This document shows positions 24,385 to 33,800 of a stretch of 64,000 nucleotides of DNA, in pieces. Location: contig CAYOJK010000006.1 of assembly GCA_964404285.1 (NCBI GenBank), forward strand, positions 1-64,000, read 5' to 3'. The notes beneath the pieces are model-generated. The model worked only from the letters and a program-made list of their open reading frames with translations. It made no database searches and was not told where the DNA came from. Every line of letters starts with the position of its first letter. Within the stretch, counting starts at the first letter, position 1. This stretch comes from JBASEY01 sp964404285. GTDB lineage: Bacteria > CSSED10-310. Made by a program: the position numbers and the translations under genes.

Positions 24385-26100
24385 ATGGAGTTGGAAGTGC
24401 AGGCATCATCTGTTAAGTCGTCAGCGCCGTTGGACAGAGTAGAAGCGTTTTTTCAGCGGTATCGGAAGTTGGTGTTTTGGGGATTGATCCTGACAGCCCT
24501 GATGATACGAATATATCGGCTGGGGACATACTCGCTTTGGGGTGACGAAGCGGACACGATTTGGGCAGGTCTAAAGCGTATCTATTTTCATCCACCGCTG
24601 TTCATCTATTTAGCATCATGGTGGATCAAATGGGCGCAAAGTGAATTTGCACTACGATTTCTTGCGACGATTTTTAGTGTTGCCACAGTTGCGGCGACCT
24701 GGTTTTTGGCTAAACGGGTTTTACAAAGTTATCATGGCGCTTTCTGGGCATCACTTTTTATCGTTTTTTCACCGTCACAAGTCTATTTCGCACGAGATTT
24801 CCGTATGTACAGCCTGTTTACCTTGGTTGCGGCCTTGTCATGGCTGACATACCTGGAGTGGATGAAAAAAGGCGGCTGGCATCTTTATTTAATGACTGTG
24901 CTGATGGGGAGCCTGACAATATATACTCATCATTATGGCGCCTTTTTTCTTGTGTCACAAGGATTATCGGCTTTCGTCATTCGCCCTCGAAAAAAATCTC
25001 TGCCAAAGCTTGCCGGCTACGCAGTTGGTGTTTTTCTGATATACTGCCCTTACTTGAGAGAAGTGTGGTTTCTCGCTACAAGACATGTCGGCAGTAACAG
25101 TTGGGCTCCGCCGATCACTTGGAAAACACCGATTTATCTGATGCGATTTTTGCTTGCAGGCCTGGAAGCTCCTCGCATTGTCGTCGTCGTCCTTGGGCTT
25201 ATCGGAGCTGGTTTGGCAGCCACAGGTTTTTTTAGGCAAAAAGGTTATGAATTCCGTCTAATTGTTGTTTTTGGTTTTGTTGTTCCGATCATTGGAGCGA
25301 TGGCTGTATCTTATATTTTGCCGACCTCGATGCTTGTGGCGCGATATATGATTTTTACAGCCATCCCTTTGGCTATCGCTATGGCTGCCGGCATAGAAGC
25401 ATTGTTTCATAAAAAATGGTGTGTCGTTTTTACCGTTTACTTTTTAATTGTTCAATCCTGGGCAATCACACTTCAATATCGAAATATTTACCTGGCAGAG
25501 TCCAGAGAAGTGAGAGAACGGGAACAGTTTCGCGAAGCCGCCGATATCATTCTTCAATCTTTCGAAGAAGGCGATATCGTCGGGACAACTTGCTTGAGTG
25601 GAGCTTATCCAGCTTGGTACTATCTGACATATTTACACAATATACCCATGCGATTAGTCGATGTGGATGATATTCATCGGGAGCATTTACAAGGTAAATA
25701 TAACCAGAACGATTTTATTCACGATGTCTATACTATCATCGAGCCGATCAATCTGGACATGCTGACAGCTTCCGGTGACTACCGGCGTATTTGGCTGTAT
25801 GAAAGCCAATGGGAACCTGGTATCAGACCCGGAGATTTCTATTATGATCAACGGATACGGTGTAGAAACTGGTTGAGTGAACGTCACCCGCTACTGGGTG
25901 AGTGGTTTTTCAAGGGAGTGGATGTGCGCCTGTTCGATTTTCGGATTCCGGTTCCGCAAGGGTATAAAGGATCAGATGATGAACAGAATTATACGGACGG
26001 GGAGACTCCAGCGGAAGCGTTCCCGTCCGAGACCACAGAGCGTCTAGGCGATCGATTAATGCCAGATTTGCTTCAGGAGTTCCAGCCAACGCTACAATAA
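24385..26100 (+). CDS. GT39-like (PMT_2) membrane glycosyltransferase
   Basis: The 571-residue protein has about ten to eleven membrane segments. The first outer loop contains SLWGDEADTIWA, the Asp-Glu motif of the GT39/PMT_2 group, followed by HPPLFIYLASWWI and SEFALRFLATIFSV, all in the usual order. SPSQVYFARDFRMYS matches the second conserved loop. Such enzymes move sugars from polyprenyl phosphate to lipid or protein acceptors outside the membrane. The C-terminal tail after VRLFDFRIPVP is Asp/Glu-rich and overlaps the convergent GT-C gene by 191 bases. It is the last plus-strand gene of the export unit. Confidence 0.83.
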   Translation: MELEVQASSVKSSAPLDRVEAFFQRYRKLVFWGLILTALMIRIYRLGTYSLWGDEADTIWAGLKRIYFHPPLFIYLASWWIKWAQSEFALRFLATIFSVATVAATWFLAKRVLQSYHGAFWASLFIVFSPSQVYFARDFRMYSLFTLVAALSWLTYLEWMKKGGWHLYLMTVLMGSLTIYTHHYGAFFLVSQGLSAFVIRPRKKSLPKLAGYAVGVFLIYCPYLREVWFLATRHVGSNSWAPPITWKTPIYLMRFLLAGLEAPRIVVVVLGLIGAGLAATGFFRQKGYEFRLIVVFGFVVPIIGAMAVSYILPTSMLVARYMIFTAIPLAIAMAAGIEALFHKKWCVVFTVYFLIVQSWAITLQYRNIYLAESREVREREQFREAADIILQSFEEGDIVGTTCLSGAYPAWYYLTYLHNIPMRLVDVDDIHREHLQGKYNQNDFIHDVYTIIEPINLDMLTASGDYRRIWLYESQWEPGIRPGDFYYDQRIRCRNWLSERHPLLGEWFFKGVDVRLFDFRIPVPQGYKGSDDEQNYTDGETPAEAFPSETTERLGDRLMPDLLQEFQPTLQ

Positions 26101-27472
26101 CGGCTTTTAAATGAACCTGTTGGCGTATTATGGCTAACAGCTCCTGGATCTTATCATCAACATAATCACGCTGATTGGATAAAAACTCCAAAGACAAACT
26201 GCCTTTTTCACCGATTGGAAACGAGATGACCTTAAAACCGGTATTGTTCAGGTAATACTGGAGTGATGCGTGGGTGATATCGGTTGAGATGACGATTGTA
26301 TCTTCTGCATTTCCGAGTTCGATAATTTCTTGAGCGACTTCCCGATCATTGGCTTTTATGAATTCGTGAAAATAAACCATTGCAGTAACCGCCTGACCGA
26401 CCAAGGCCAAAAACACGATAAAGGTACAGAGTGTTTTCGGCCATCCTTTCGCGTTTCGATAGGCTTTGAAATAATTGAAGACAGTAGAAATCCCGAGGAT
26501 CAACACGGGCGCCATGAACAAAGTATCATGTCTTCCAGGAAGCAAAATGGGTTTACGAAAGGACAGTAACATTGCAAGAGCCCAGGGCGCCAAACCTAAA
26601 AATAAAAAGCCGGTGGTTTTAGGTCGGGATTGAAGCGAAATCAAAACGCTTGACAGCAGCATGACAGCAAGTAGAGATGCTGTTGCGATGATAGCGGTTG
26701 TCAGTAACGGTGGTGTTTTTATGAATTGAGCTCTACCGGCGAATGACAACACTGTGTCCCAGATATGAATGAATTTTGGTGGCGGAACCCAACTGGTGGT
26801 ATCTCCCGTCAGTTGAATATAAAGCCCCGGCAGCCAAAGCAGGCTTCCCAAGGCGATCCAGAGATGGGCGCGGAGGTTTTTATTGAAGCTCCATGCCAGA
26901 TAACAACCCCACAGAAGCCATCCGTAATTATGCGTATAGATCAGCAGAATGAGCGCTGGAATAAGGAGCCGGCCACGTCCTGGCGACTGGTTTTCGACAA
27001 TCATGAAAGCGATAGCAGCCAGGAATAGAAAGGATGCCATCGCATAGGCGCGGGTTTCTTGAGCGAAGTACAGTTGTGTTGGGGACAGCGCCAGAAAAGC
27101 GGTTAACGCAAAAGTGATCAGTTGATTTTTTGTCAGTCGCCAAACCAGCCAGGCAGCGGTCAGCAGGGTGGCGGAGCTGAACAGAGCGGAAAGGCTTCTC
27201 AAAGCGGTTTCGGAACTGCCGAACAGGTATATCCAAAATTTGAGCGTCAGGTAATAAAGAGGTGGCGACGAGTCTTGAAGCAGAGTTTTGACGATTGTTG
27301 AAACCGATTTTTGGGCTAGTAACGCTGCCCAGGCTTCGTCAGCCCACAAGCTTTGATGGCTGAGATGTCGAAATCGTAAAACCCAGCCTAAACAGAGAGG
27401 GAGCGCAAGCCATCGATAGAGATTTTTTGATGGTCTAGGATATTGAACCCATTGGTTTGAAAGATTATTCAT
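25910..27472 (-). CDS. GT39-like (PMT_2) membrane glycosyltransferase
   Basis: The 520-residue protein begins MNNLSNQWVQYPRP and has SLWADEAWAALLAQ, PPLYYLTLKFWIYLFGSSETALRSLSALF and ALSPTQLYFAQETRAYA, the same conserved loops as the convergent gene at 24385, so the two are distant paralogs. I chose the start at 27472, inside the end of the upstream radical SAM gene (eight-base overlap); extending to 27796 would only read the radical SAM gene in another frame. The overlap implies translational coupling with the B12/radical SAM protein. The last 64 codons overlap the opposite gene. Confidence 0.83.
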   Translation of the reverse strand: MNNLSNQWVQYPRPSKNLYRWLALPLCLGWVLRFRHLSHQSLWADEAWAALLAQKSVSTIVKTLLQDSSPPLYYLTLKFWIYLFGSSETALRSLSALFSSATLLTAAWLVWRLTKNQLITFALTAFLALSPTQLYFAQETRAYAMASFLFLAAIAFMIVENQSPGRGRLLIPALILLIYTHNYGWLLWGCYLAWSFNKNLRAHLWIALGSLLWLPGLYIQLTGDTTSWVPPPKFIHIWDTVLSFAGRAQFIKTPPLLTTAIIATASLLAVMLLSSVLISLQSRPKTTGFLFLGLAPWALAMLLSFRKPILLPGRHDTLFMAPVLILGISTVFNYFKAYRNAKGWPKTLCTFIVFLALVGQAVTAMVYFHEFIKANDREVAQEIIELGNAEDTIVISTDITHASLQYYLNNTGFKVISFPIGEKGSLSLEFLSNQRDYVDDKIQELLAIIRQQVHLKAVIVALAGTPEANLALIDRLDALWSRTGTLPLESPRPYNSVHHLILYTLAEPESENRTGAHPLP

Positions 27473-28901
27473 GGGGTGCAAGCGCATCGAGCACTCTATG
27501 CCAAATCCTCTTACGTTTTGCCGGCGCCTGTTTGCCGTCTCGTATTGCAACATGGCTGAACCATTTTGTCTGGGCATCAGCCAGTATTTCTTCAAGATCG
27601 TCGGATGACAGGTCTTCTGTTCGGATAACCGCCGAATCGAAGCCGGTATAGTGAGTCCAATCGTCGTCCAGCAGAAATCCTTTTTCCCGAGCCATATCGT
27701 AATATTTGCTGCCCGGCATCGGTGTACAGACGGAAAACTGAGCGGTTGTCGGGTTGAGTTCGAGAGCCAGGTCGATTGTTTTACGGGCTGTCTCACGGGT
27801 TTCCCCGGGTAAACCGAATGTAAACGTCAAATGAAATTGTATGCCCAGATCACGAGTGATCGTGATGATTTCACGCGCTGTCTTCAGGTCCAGGTTTTTT
27901 CCGGACGCATCGACGATCTTTTGATCACCACTTTCAACGCCGTATTTAACACTGAATAAACCAGCCGCTTTCATTTTTTCCAAAATTTCACGGTCCATTC
28001 CATCGGCTCTGGCCATAATCGCCCAGGGTATTTTCAGATCGCGTTTTTTGATTTCATCGCATAATTTGATCATGCGATTTTTCCCGATATTGAAAGTATC
28101 GTCATCGAAATAGACGGATTTGTAATCGTATGTTTCAACCAGCCAGGCCATTTCGTCCGCGACATCCACCGGGTTGCGAACTCGGTAGTTGGCGCCTCCA
28201 TAGATGAGTTGAGGCCAAAGACAAAAAATACACATATACGGACATCCTCTGCTGGCCCACATCTGGGCGCTGGGTTGAGCAATACCGCCGGCTTCGTCAA
28301 AGTAATTCATCATCGGCAGTTGATGACGGCTGGGCCATGGTAATTCATCGATTTTCTGTAGCAGGTCACGCTCCGGATTGATCTGAGGCGCTCCCGTGTC
28401 ATCCCGATAATTAAGGCCTTTTATTGCGCTCAACGGACGACCGGTTTCGAGAGCTTTGACAAGCTCCAGTAGGATATACTCGTATTCACCGCGAAAAACG
28501 TAGTCCACATCAGGAAAATCAGCTAGAAAATCTGCGCCTGTCATCAAGTGATTGGGACCACAGAACGCTATTTTGCCATCGTAGCCCAAACCTTTACGGA
28601 TCCGTTCGACCATTTTCAAATCAGCAGGGAATGATGGTGTCGAGACTTCCATAACCAGTAAATCCGGTTGCGATTTCTGGATTTTATACAGAAATGTCTC
28701 CGTGGTAAGGCGCTCAGCTATCCCGTCAATAATTCGAGGGAAAACCCCGTTTTGCTCCAGAACAGCGGCGGCATAAGCCAGAAAAAACGGAAACGGCATA
28801 TATCGGCTTTCCTGAACCTCCAAGTGAGGCCAGCGGGAACCAGCGCGTACACCGTAAAAACCGGGTTTACTCCAGGGAGAATTTACAAGAACACAACGCA
28901 T
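27465..28901 (-). CDS. B12-binding-domain radical SAM protein
   Basis: The 478-residue protein starts MRCVLVNSPWSKPGFYG. It has an N-terminal cobalamin-type Rossmann region (FPFFLAYAAAVLEQNG ... VDYVFRGEYEYILLEL) and the radical SAM motif GCPYMCIFC (Cys220, Cys224, Cys227), followed by the strand motif FHLTFTFGLPGETRET. ATG 28901 has AAAGGA upstream; the longer frame to 29045 reads through the divergent intergenic region. The 3' end overlaps the GT39-like gene by eight bases. This is the third case in the window of a B12/radical SAM gene fused in translation to a GT-C gene. Confidence 0.88.
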   Translation of the reverse strand: MRCVLVNSPWSKPGFYGVRAGSRWPHLEVQESRYMPFPFFLAYAAAVLEQNGVFPRIIDGIAERLTTETFLYKIQKSQPDLLVMEVSTPSFPADLKMVERIRKGLGYDGKIAFCGPNHLMTGADFLADFPDVDYVFRGEYEYILLELVKALETGRPLSAIKGLNYRDDTGAPQINPERDLLQKIDELPWPSRHQLPMMNYFDEAGGIAQPSAQMWASRGCPYMCIFCLWPQLIYGGANYRVRNPVDVADEMAWLVETYDYKSVYFDDDTFNIGKNRMIKLCDEIKKRDLKIPWAIMARADGMDREILEKMKAAGLFSVKYGVESGDQKIVDASGKNLDLKTAREIITITRDLGIQFHLTFTFGLPGETRETARKTIDLALELNPTTAQFSVCTPMPGSKYYDMAREKGFLLDDDWTHYTGFDSAVIRTEDLSSDDLEEILADAQTKWFSHVAIRDGKQAPAKRKRIWHRVLDALAPHE

Positions 28902-29235
28902 GATAACTGTCCTTTCAAGTGCGACAACGACAGACATTTTATCGATCGGTCGCCGATCAATCAACACAGACGACTTATTTGTTCTGGGAAACCAGGAAAA
29001 GCTGTTTGAAACATGAGGCTTATCGGTTATGGATGCGCCAATCACAACAGAAACGCCATGTAAAACAGATTTACTGATTGCTGCTTCTTTTATAGGGTTT
29101 TTATACCTTAAAAAAATATGCTTGTGCCCGTGTTCGGTAAAGATGCTAAATTAGCTGCTTTCAAGGGTATCATTTTATTGATCATTGACAGCTTTCGCTG
29201 AAGTGTTTACTGTCCAGGAAGGAAGGAGATATTCC
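28902..29235. other. Divergent intergenic region between two radical SAM genes
   Basis: This 334-base gap separates the minus-strand gene at 28901 from the plus-strand gene at 29236. It contains a candidate plus-strand promoter at 29185-29213. A run of A at about 29111-29117 is seen, but no small gene or strong hairpin. Confidence 0.5.
29185..29213 (+). promoter_or_regulatory. Candidate promoter for the radical SAM gene at 29236
   Basis: TTGACA (29185-29190) is separated by 17 bases from TACTGT (29208-29213). The -35 element is perfect and the -10 element is weak, which would fit a regulated promoter. Confidence 0.4.
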
Positions 29236-30702
29236 GTGAAAATTTTATGTTTGAATCCTCCATTTTTAAAATTATATTCCCGGGAACAGCGAAGTCCTGC
29301 TGTCACGAAAAGCGGCACGATTTATTACCCGATGTGGTTGGCATACGGCGCCGGGTCACTGCTGAAAGCGGGCTATGACGTTGATTTAATCGATGGCGTC
29401 ACGCGTAACTGGTCACGGCAGGATGTTCAGGAGTATTTGCTGGCGCACGAACCGGAGATGATTGTCTGCGCGTCGTCGACTCCCAGTATTCATAACGATC
29501 AACAGATTGCCGAGCTGGCCAAATCGGTGTTGCCGGACACGGTCATTGTGTTTGTCGGTGTGCATGTTTCAGCGGAGCCGAACAGGACGCTGGATGATTG
29601 CAGTGCGATCGATGTGGTGGCTGTCGGTGAGTTTGATTACACGCTGGTTGAGTTGGCGTCGGCGGTGATGCAAAAGGAAACCGACTGGAGCGGCATCGAC
29701 GGCATAGCGTGGCGGCAGAACGGCGAGGTGGTCATCAACAAGCGGCGGGAGTATATCCAGGACTTGGACTCCTTGTCGATGGTCGCCGAAATTTATCATA
29801 AGTATCTTGATTTTAAAGATTATTTTTATTCGATCGCCCGGTGGCCGGAAGTTACGTTGATTACCGGTAGAGGTTGTGATCATCATTGTATTTACTGTGT
29901 TTATCCGCAAAACATGACCGGACACAAGGTGCGGTATCGAAGTATCGAGAATGTGTTGGATGAATGGGAATATGTCGAGAAGAATTTTCCTGGCGTGAAG
30001 GAGCTGTTCATCGAAGACGATGCTATGACACTGGACACAGATAGGCTCCAAAAGTTGATGGCTCGGAAAATTGAACGGGGTATCAAGATTGGATTTACGG
30101 CAAATTCACGGGCGGATGTAGATTTAGAGACGCTAAAATGGCTCAAAAAGGGTGGATGCCGACTCTTATGCGTAGGATTTGAATCCGGTAATCAGGGTAT
30201 TTTGAATAGGATGGGTAAAAAACTGACGCTGGAACAAAGTTATCAGTTCGTCAAAGATGCAAAAAAAGCCGGTATTATGATTCACGGGTGTTTTTTGGTT
30301 GGTTTACCGGGCGAAACTAAAGAAACGCTTGAGGAAACCCTGGCTTTTGCGAAAAAGTTGACGACCGATACGGCTCAGTTTTTTCCGTTGATGGTCTATC
30401 CTGGCACGGCTGCGTATCGATGGGCTCAAAAAGAAGGGTATCTGTTAACCGACGATTTTTCACAATGGTTGACCGAAGATGGGATGCACAATTGTGTTGT
30501 CGAACGGCCGGATTTAACCAATCGGGAACTGGTGGATTTTTGCGATCGAGCTCGGCGGGAATACTATCTTCGCCCTCGGTATATCGTGTTTAAATTGAAC
30601 CAAATACTGACACATCCATCTGAGGCGAAACGGACGCTCAAATCGATGAAACGCTTCTGGAAATACTTGTTGTTTGGAAGTTTTAAGAACAACAAAGACT
30701 GA
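29236..30702 (+). CDS. B12-binding-domain radical SAM protein
   Basis: The 488-residue protein starts at GTG 29236, which follows GGAAGGAGAT; the start further upstream at 29185 lies on the promoter and is unlikely. The N-terminus MKILCLNPPFLKLYSR and the cobalamin region (VAVGEFDYTLVELASAV) precede the cluster motif GCDHHCIYC (Cys214, Cys218, Cys221). The later HGCFLVGLPGETKET is the conserved beta-strand motif. The N-terminal half resembles the protein at 3877. A basic tail (KRTLKSMKRFWKYLL) may bind membranes. It diverges from the rSAM/GT39 pair and may work in the same pathway. Confidence 0.87.
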   Translation: MKILCLNPPFLKLYSREQRSPAVTKSGTIYYPMWLAYGAGSLLKAGYDVDLIDGVTRNWSRQDVQEYLLAHEPEMIVCASSTPSIHNDQQIAELAKSVLPDTVIVFVGVHVSAEPNRTLDDCSAIDVVAVGEFDYTLVELASAVMQKETDWSGIDGIAWRQNGEVVINKRREYIQDLDSLSMVAEIYHKYLDFKDYFYSIARWPEVTLITGRGCDHHCIYCVYPQNMTGHKVRYRSIENVLDEWEYVEKNFPGVKELFIEDDAMTLDTDRLQKLMARKIERGIKIGFTANSRADVDLETLKWLKKGGCRLLCVGFESGNQGILNRMGKKLTLEQSYQFVKDAKKAGIMIHGCFLVGLPGETKETLEETLAFAKKLTTDTAQFFPLMVYPGTAAYRWAQKEGYLLTDDFSQWLTEDGMHNCVVERPDLTNRELVDFCDRARREYYLRPRYIVFKLNQILTHPSEAKRTLKSMKRFWKYLLFGSFKNNKD

Positions 30703-30786
30703 GTCCGTATTTAACGAGCATTTACATCAAATATTTTATTAATTAAATGTCGTACTGTGTCTTCAGAAAAGGCTGTTTTCGCGATT

Positions 30787-30826
30787 GAATAAAAAACGAT
30801 CTCTTCCTGTTACAGAAGAGATCGTT
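30787..30826 (-). terminator. Strong intrinsic terminator of the 1189-residue protein gene
   Basis: AACGATCTCTTC (30795-30806) pairs perfectly with GAAGAGATCGTT (30815-30826). On the minus strand the hairpin is followed by TTTTTTATTC, a good U-tract, just after the stop at 30843. It may also serve the plus-strand radical SAM gene. Confidence 0.85.
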
Positions 30827-30842
30827 CAGAATCATTTATTTA

Positions 30843-33800
30843 TTATTGATGCCAGCCAAATATCACAAAATCGTAGTCACCGATCAGGTCGGTTATTTGA
30901 GGATTAGTCAGGCCTGCATAGAAGAGTATGCCGTCTGCAGCGCCGGCGTCGACTGGCCAGGCGAATGCAGGAATGATCGGCAATGACTGGAATCCGGAAA
31001 ACAATTGGATATGGTAATGATCGAAATCGTTGAATGACGGCGCGAAAAAGAGTTCGTGGTATACGTCCAAAATGACGAACAGCGGAACGACGCCCATGCT
31101 GGCGTTCGGGTTGCAAATGTCAACGTTCAGGTAAAACGTATCGGATGGGCCGAACGAAGTCGATGGCATATCGATTGTGACACCCAGGTTTTCACACGGC
31201 ATTGTCGGTGTGGGTGTAGGCGTGGCGGTGGGGCCTCCCGGTGTGCTGGTAGGAGCTTGGGTCGGTGTTGCGGTGGGGCCGCCCTGTGTTGGGGTCGGCG
31301 TCGGCTCCTGGCCGAAACACGGGTCATAACTGACGTATTCGCAGACATACGGAGCTTCCAGATAGGCCATATACAGTTCGTGTTCGATGTCCTGCAATTT
31401 CATGTCACTGTCAGGAATTGCATGCGTATCGACACCGATCGAAATACGTTTCGGCACACCACAAATCGTTATATCTTCCTGATGATCGATCCAGGGGAAA
31501 TAATCCATCATTGCCGGATCGCCATACAGCGGGCGTCCACCGACAACCGTCAACAGCACATCAGCAGGTTCGGCTGCCAGTAGATCATCGTAGGGTTGAA
31601 GGGGGTTGCCCGGTATAGCCATCAGGTTGGCTCGATAGCCGATATCGATGGCGCCGACAAGGTCTTCCATCCCGACAGCCAACGCAGCATTCCGGGTGAC
31701 CATTTCAGCAAGGGTTTGTGGCGTCAAAATACCTTCGAAATAGTCTTGGTTAATGGATTCGGCAAACTTCATTTCAGCCAGCATGTTATCCATGCCGGAT
31801 TCCGTCCAGTCAGGCGCCAATGCGACGTTCAAACCAGCGCCCAAAGCGCCGGGAACATCCGCAACTCCGTTGTAAAGCACCCAGTTGCTGAAAGGTGACC
31901 AGATCAGGTGAGCGTTCGCGTTTGCCATCAAGGTCCACTCATTTTCACCGCAAGCCAGGCCGTGAATGATCGTTGTGCGCCAGTCCAGCATACCCCAACT
32001 GCGCCACGTGTAAAATTCGTTTTTCGCATTGGCATTGATGCCTTCACATAGGTGAATGATGAATCGGCTCCAGTAATACTGATACTTTTTCTTGTTCAGC
32101 CAATCGTTCATCGAATTCAACGGGAAAGTAGATGCGAAGCCGCGGCCGGGGTAGCGTTCCACGTTGTCGATGATCATTCCCTGTCGGCCGAAGTAATCAT
32201 CACCGTGACCATTACAGTTTTTGCCTTGGATCATCGTGCAACCGGCAACCAGTTGACGAGTTTCCGCTATCTTCCACAGCTCAGTATAGCGATCCCCGGA
32301 AGGTTTTTTGTATCGAATGTCGTCATATTGATCGTAAAAATCACTGTACATTGGATGACGCTGCCATTCATAGCGTTCTTTGAATGTCTGCGGGAACGGT
32401 ATTTCGCCCAAAATGTTGTATGAAGGGTGATTATGTGAATCGATCAATCCGGGGAAAATCAAACCGTCAACATCGATGATGTCGACTCCTGTCGGCGGTG
32501 ACGCGTGGATGCCGATAATGGTGTCGCCTTTGATTTCAAGATAATAGTTCTCCAAAACATCCCGCGAATCGTTCATTGTGATCAGATCACCGAACAGGCA
32601 GTAGTGAGGAATTGGGTCTCCTTCGATATCCATTGTGAAACGGGGCTGAAGTTTCCATTCCTCGAATTCATATTGCACGATACCGGTTATTGACGACAGC
32701 GAGTCACCTCGTTTCGGGAAATAGTTATAATCCATTTCATCGTCAACACTCATCGTGTCAAAACCATCTGAAATCGTCCATTGACCGTAGGAATCCAAGC
32801 TGACGACGGACAGGTCGCCTTCGACTGTTACCAAGACGGATTCATAGGCTTCTTGCGCAAATTCACCGGCTGATACGGTGGTTGAAATGACGGGGTTTCC
32901 ATGAGAAATGATTTCGGAGTAGGTCACATCGACAATTTCCGTCAGATTATAGTATTCGGTCACTTTTCCTCTGACTCGCACTTCGTCCCCGACTTGAGGC
33001 CCGATCAAAAGGTCGTTAAAGACATAAACGGCGTTCCAGGGGCCTGCGTCGTCCGCCACATAATAGCCGTTATATTTGGCTCCGGTAACGATGCCTTGAA
33101 TATTGACGATTTGGTTGGCATAGGGTGAATCTCCTGATGGATCCGTCGTAAATTGGATATCGTGAATCGGTATCGTATCGAACGGAGTCGGCGTAGGAGT
33201 CGGGCCGGTCGGTGTCGGTGTCGGCGGTGGTTCAGCGATATCGTTATCATCTCGAGGCTCGATTTTGAAATTGTCGAACGAATAGGTCAGTGGGCCTTGA
33301 ACATAATCGAGCTGCATATTCAAAACAGGCAAGAACGTATAGAAATACTCATTATGGACTCTGATTGGTCCGGACCCGTCGTCGATCTGCCACTCGCCGT
33401 TACCCAGGTTGGCGTTTGTAACCGTTACGTTTTCGACGCGGACAAATACGCTTTCCCATTCCTCGAAGCCAACATCGCCGGTTTGAAGGACTGCCGGATT
33501 CGGCAATGGATTTCCTGTGCTTAAAATTTCTATCGTGGCGCCATTCTCGAACTCAGTCAGGCCGTAATGTTCTTTGATGGTTCCTGTGACAAGGACAGCA
33601 TCGCCCAGGGCCACCTGAGCGCCATGGGTGTAAACAAGGATTCCGCTCCACGGGCCTTCGCCATCCTGGATAAAGATATTGGGGTTGTCGGGTTGGAACG
33701 CATACACGATTCCGTAGGTCGTGACGGTTTGACCTTTATAGGGGGAGTCACCGGACTCATCGATTGTATATTGAATCTCGTGGATAGGGATATAGTCATG

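Noticed and set aside
27473..27796. N-terminal extension of the GT39-like gene
   Set aside because: The 108 extra residues read another frame of the radical SAM gene and lack membrane or family features.
31056..31583. 175-codon plus-strand frame inside the secreted protein gene
   Set aside because: It is the antisense shadow of Pro/Thr linker and domain codons and has no start signals.
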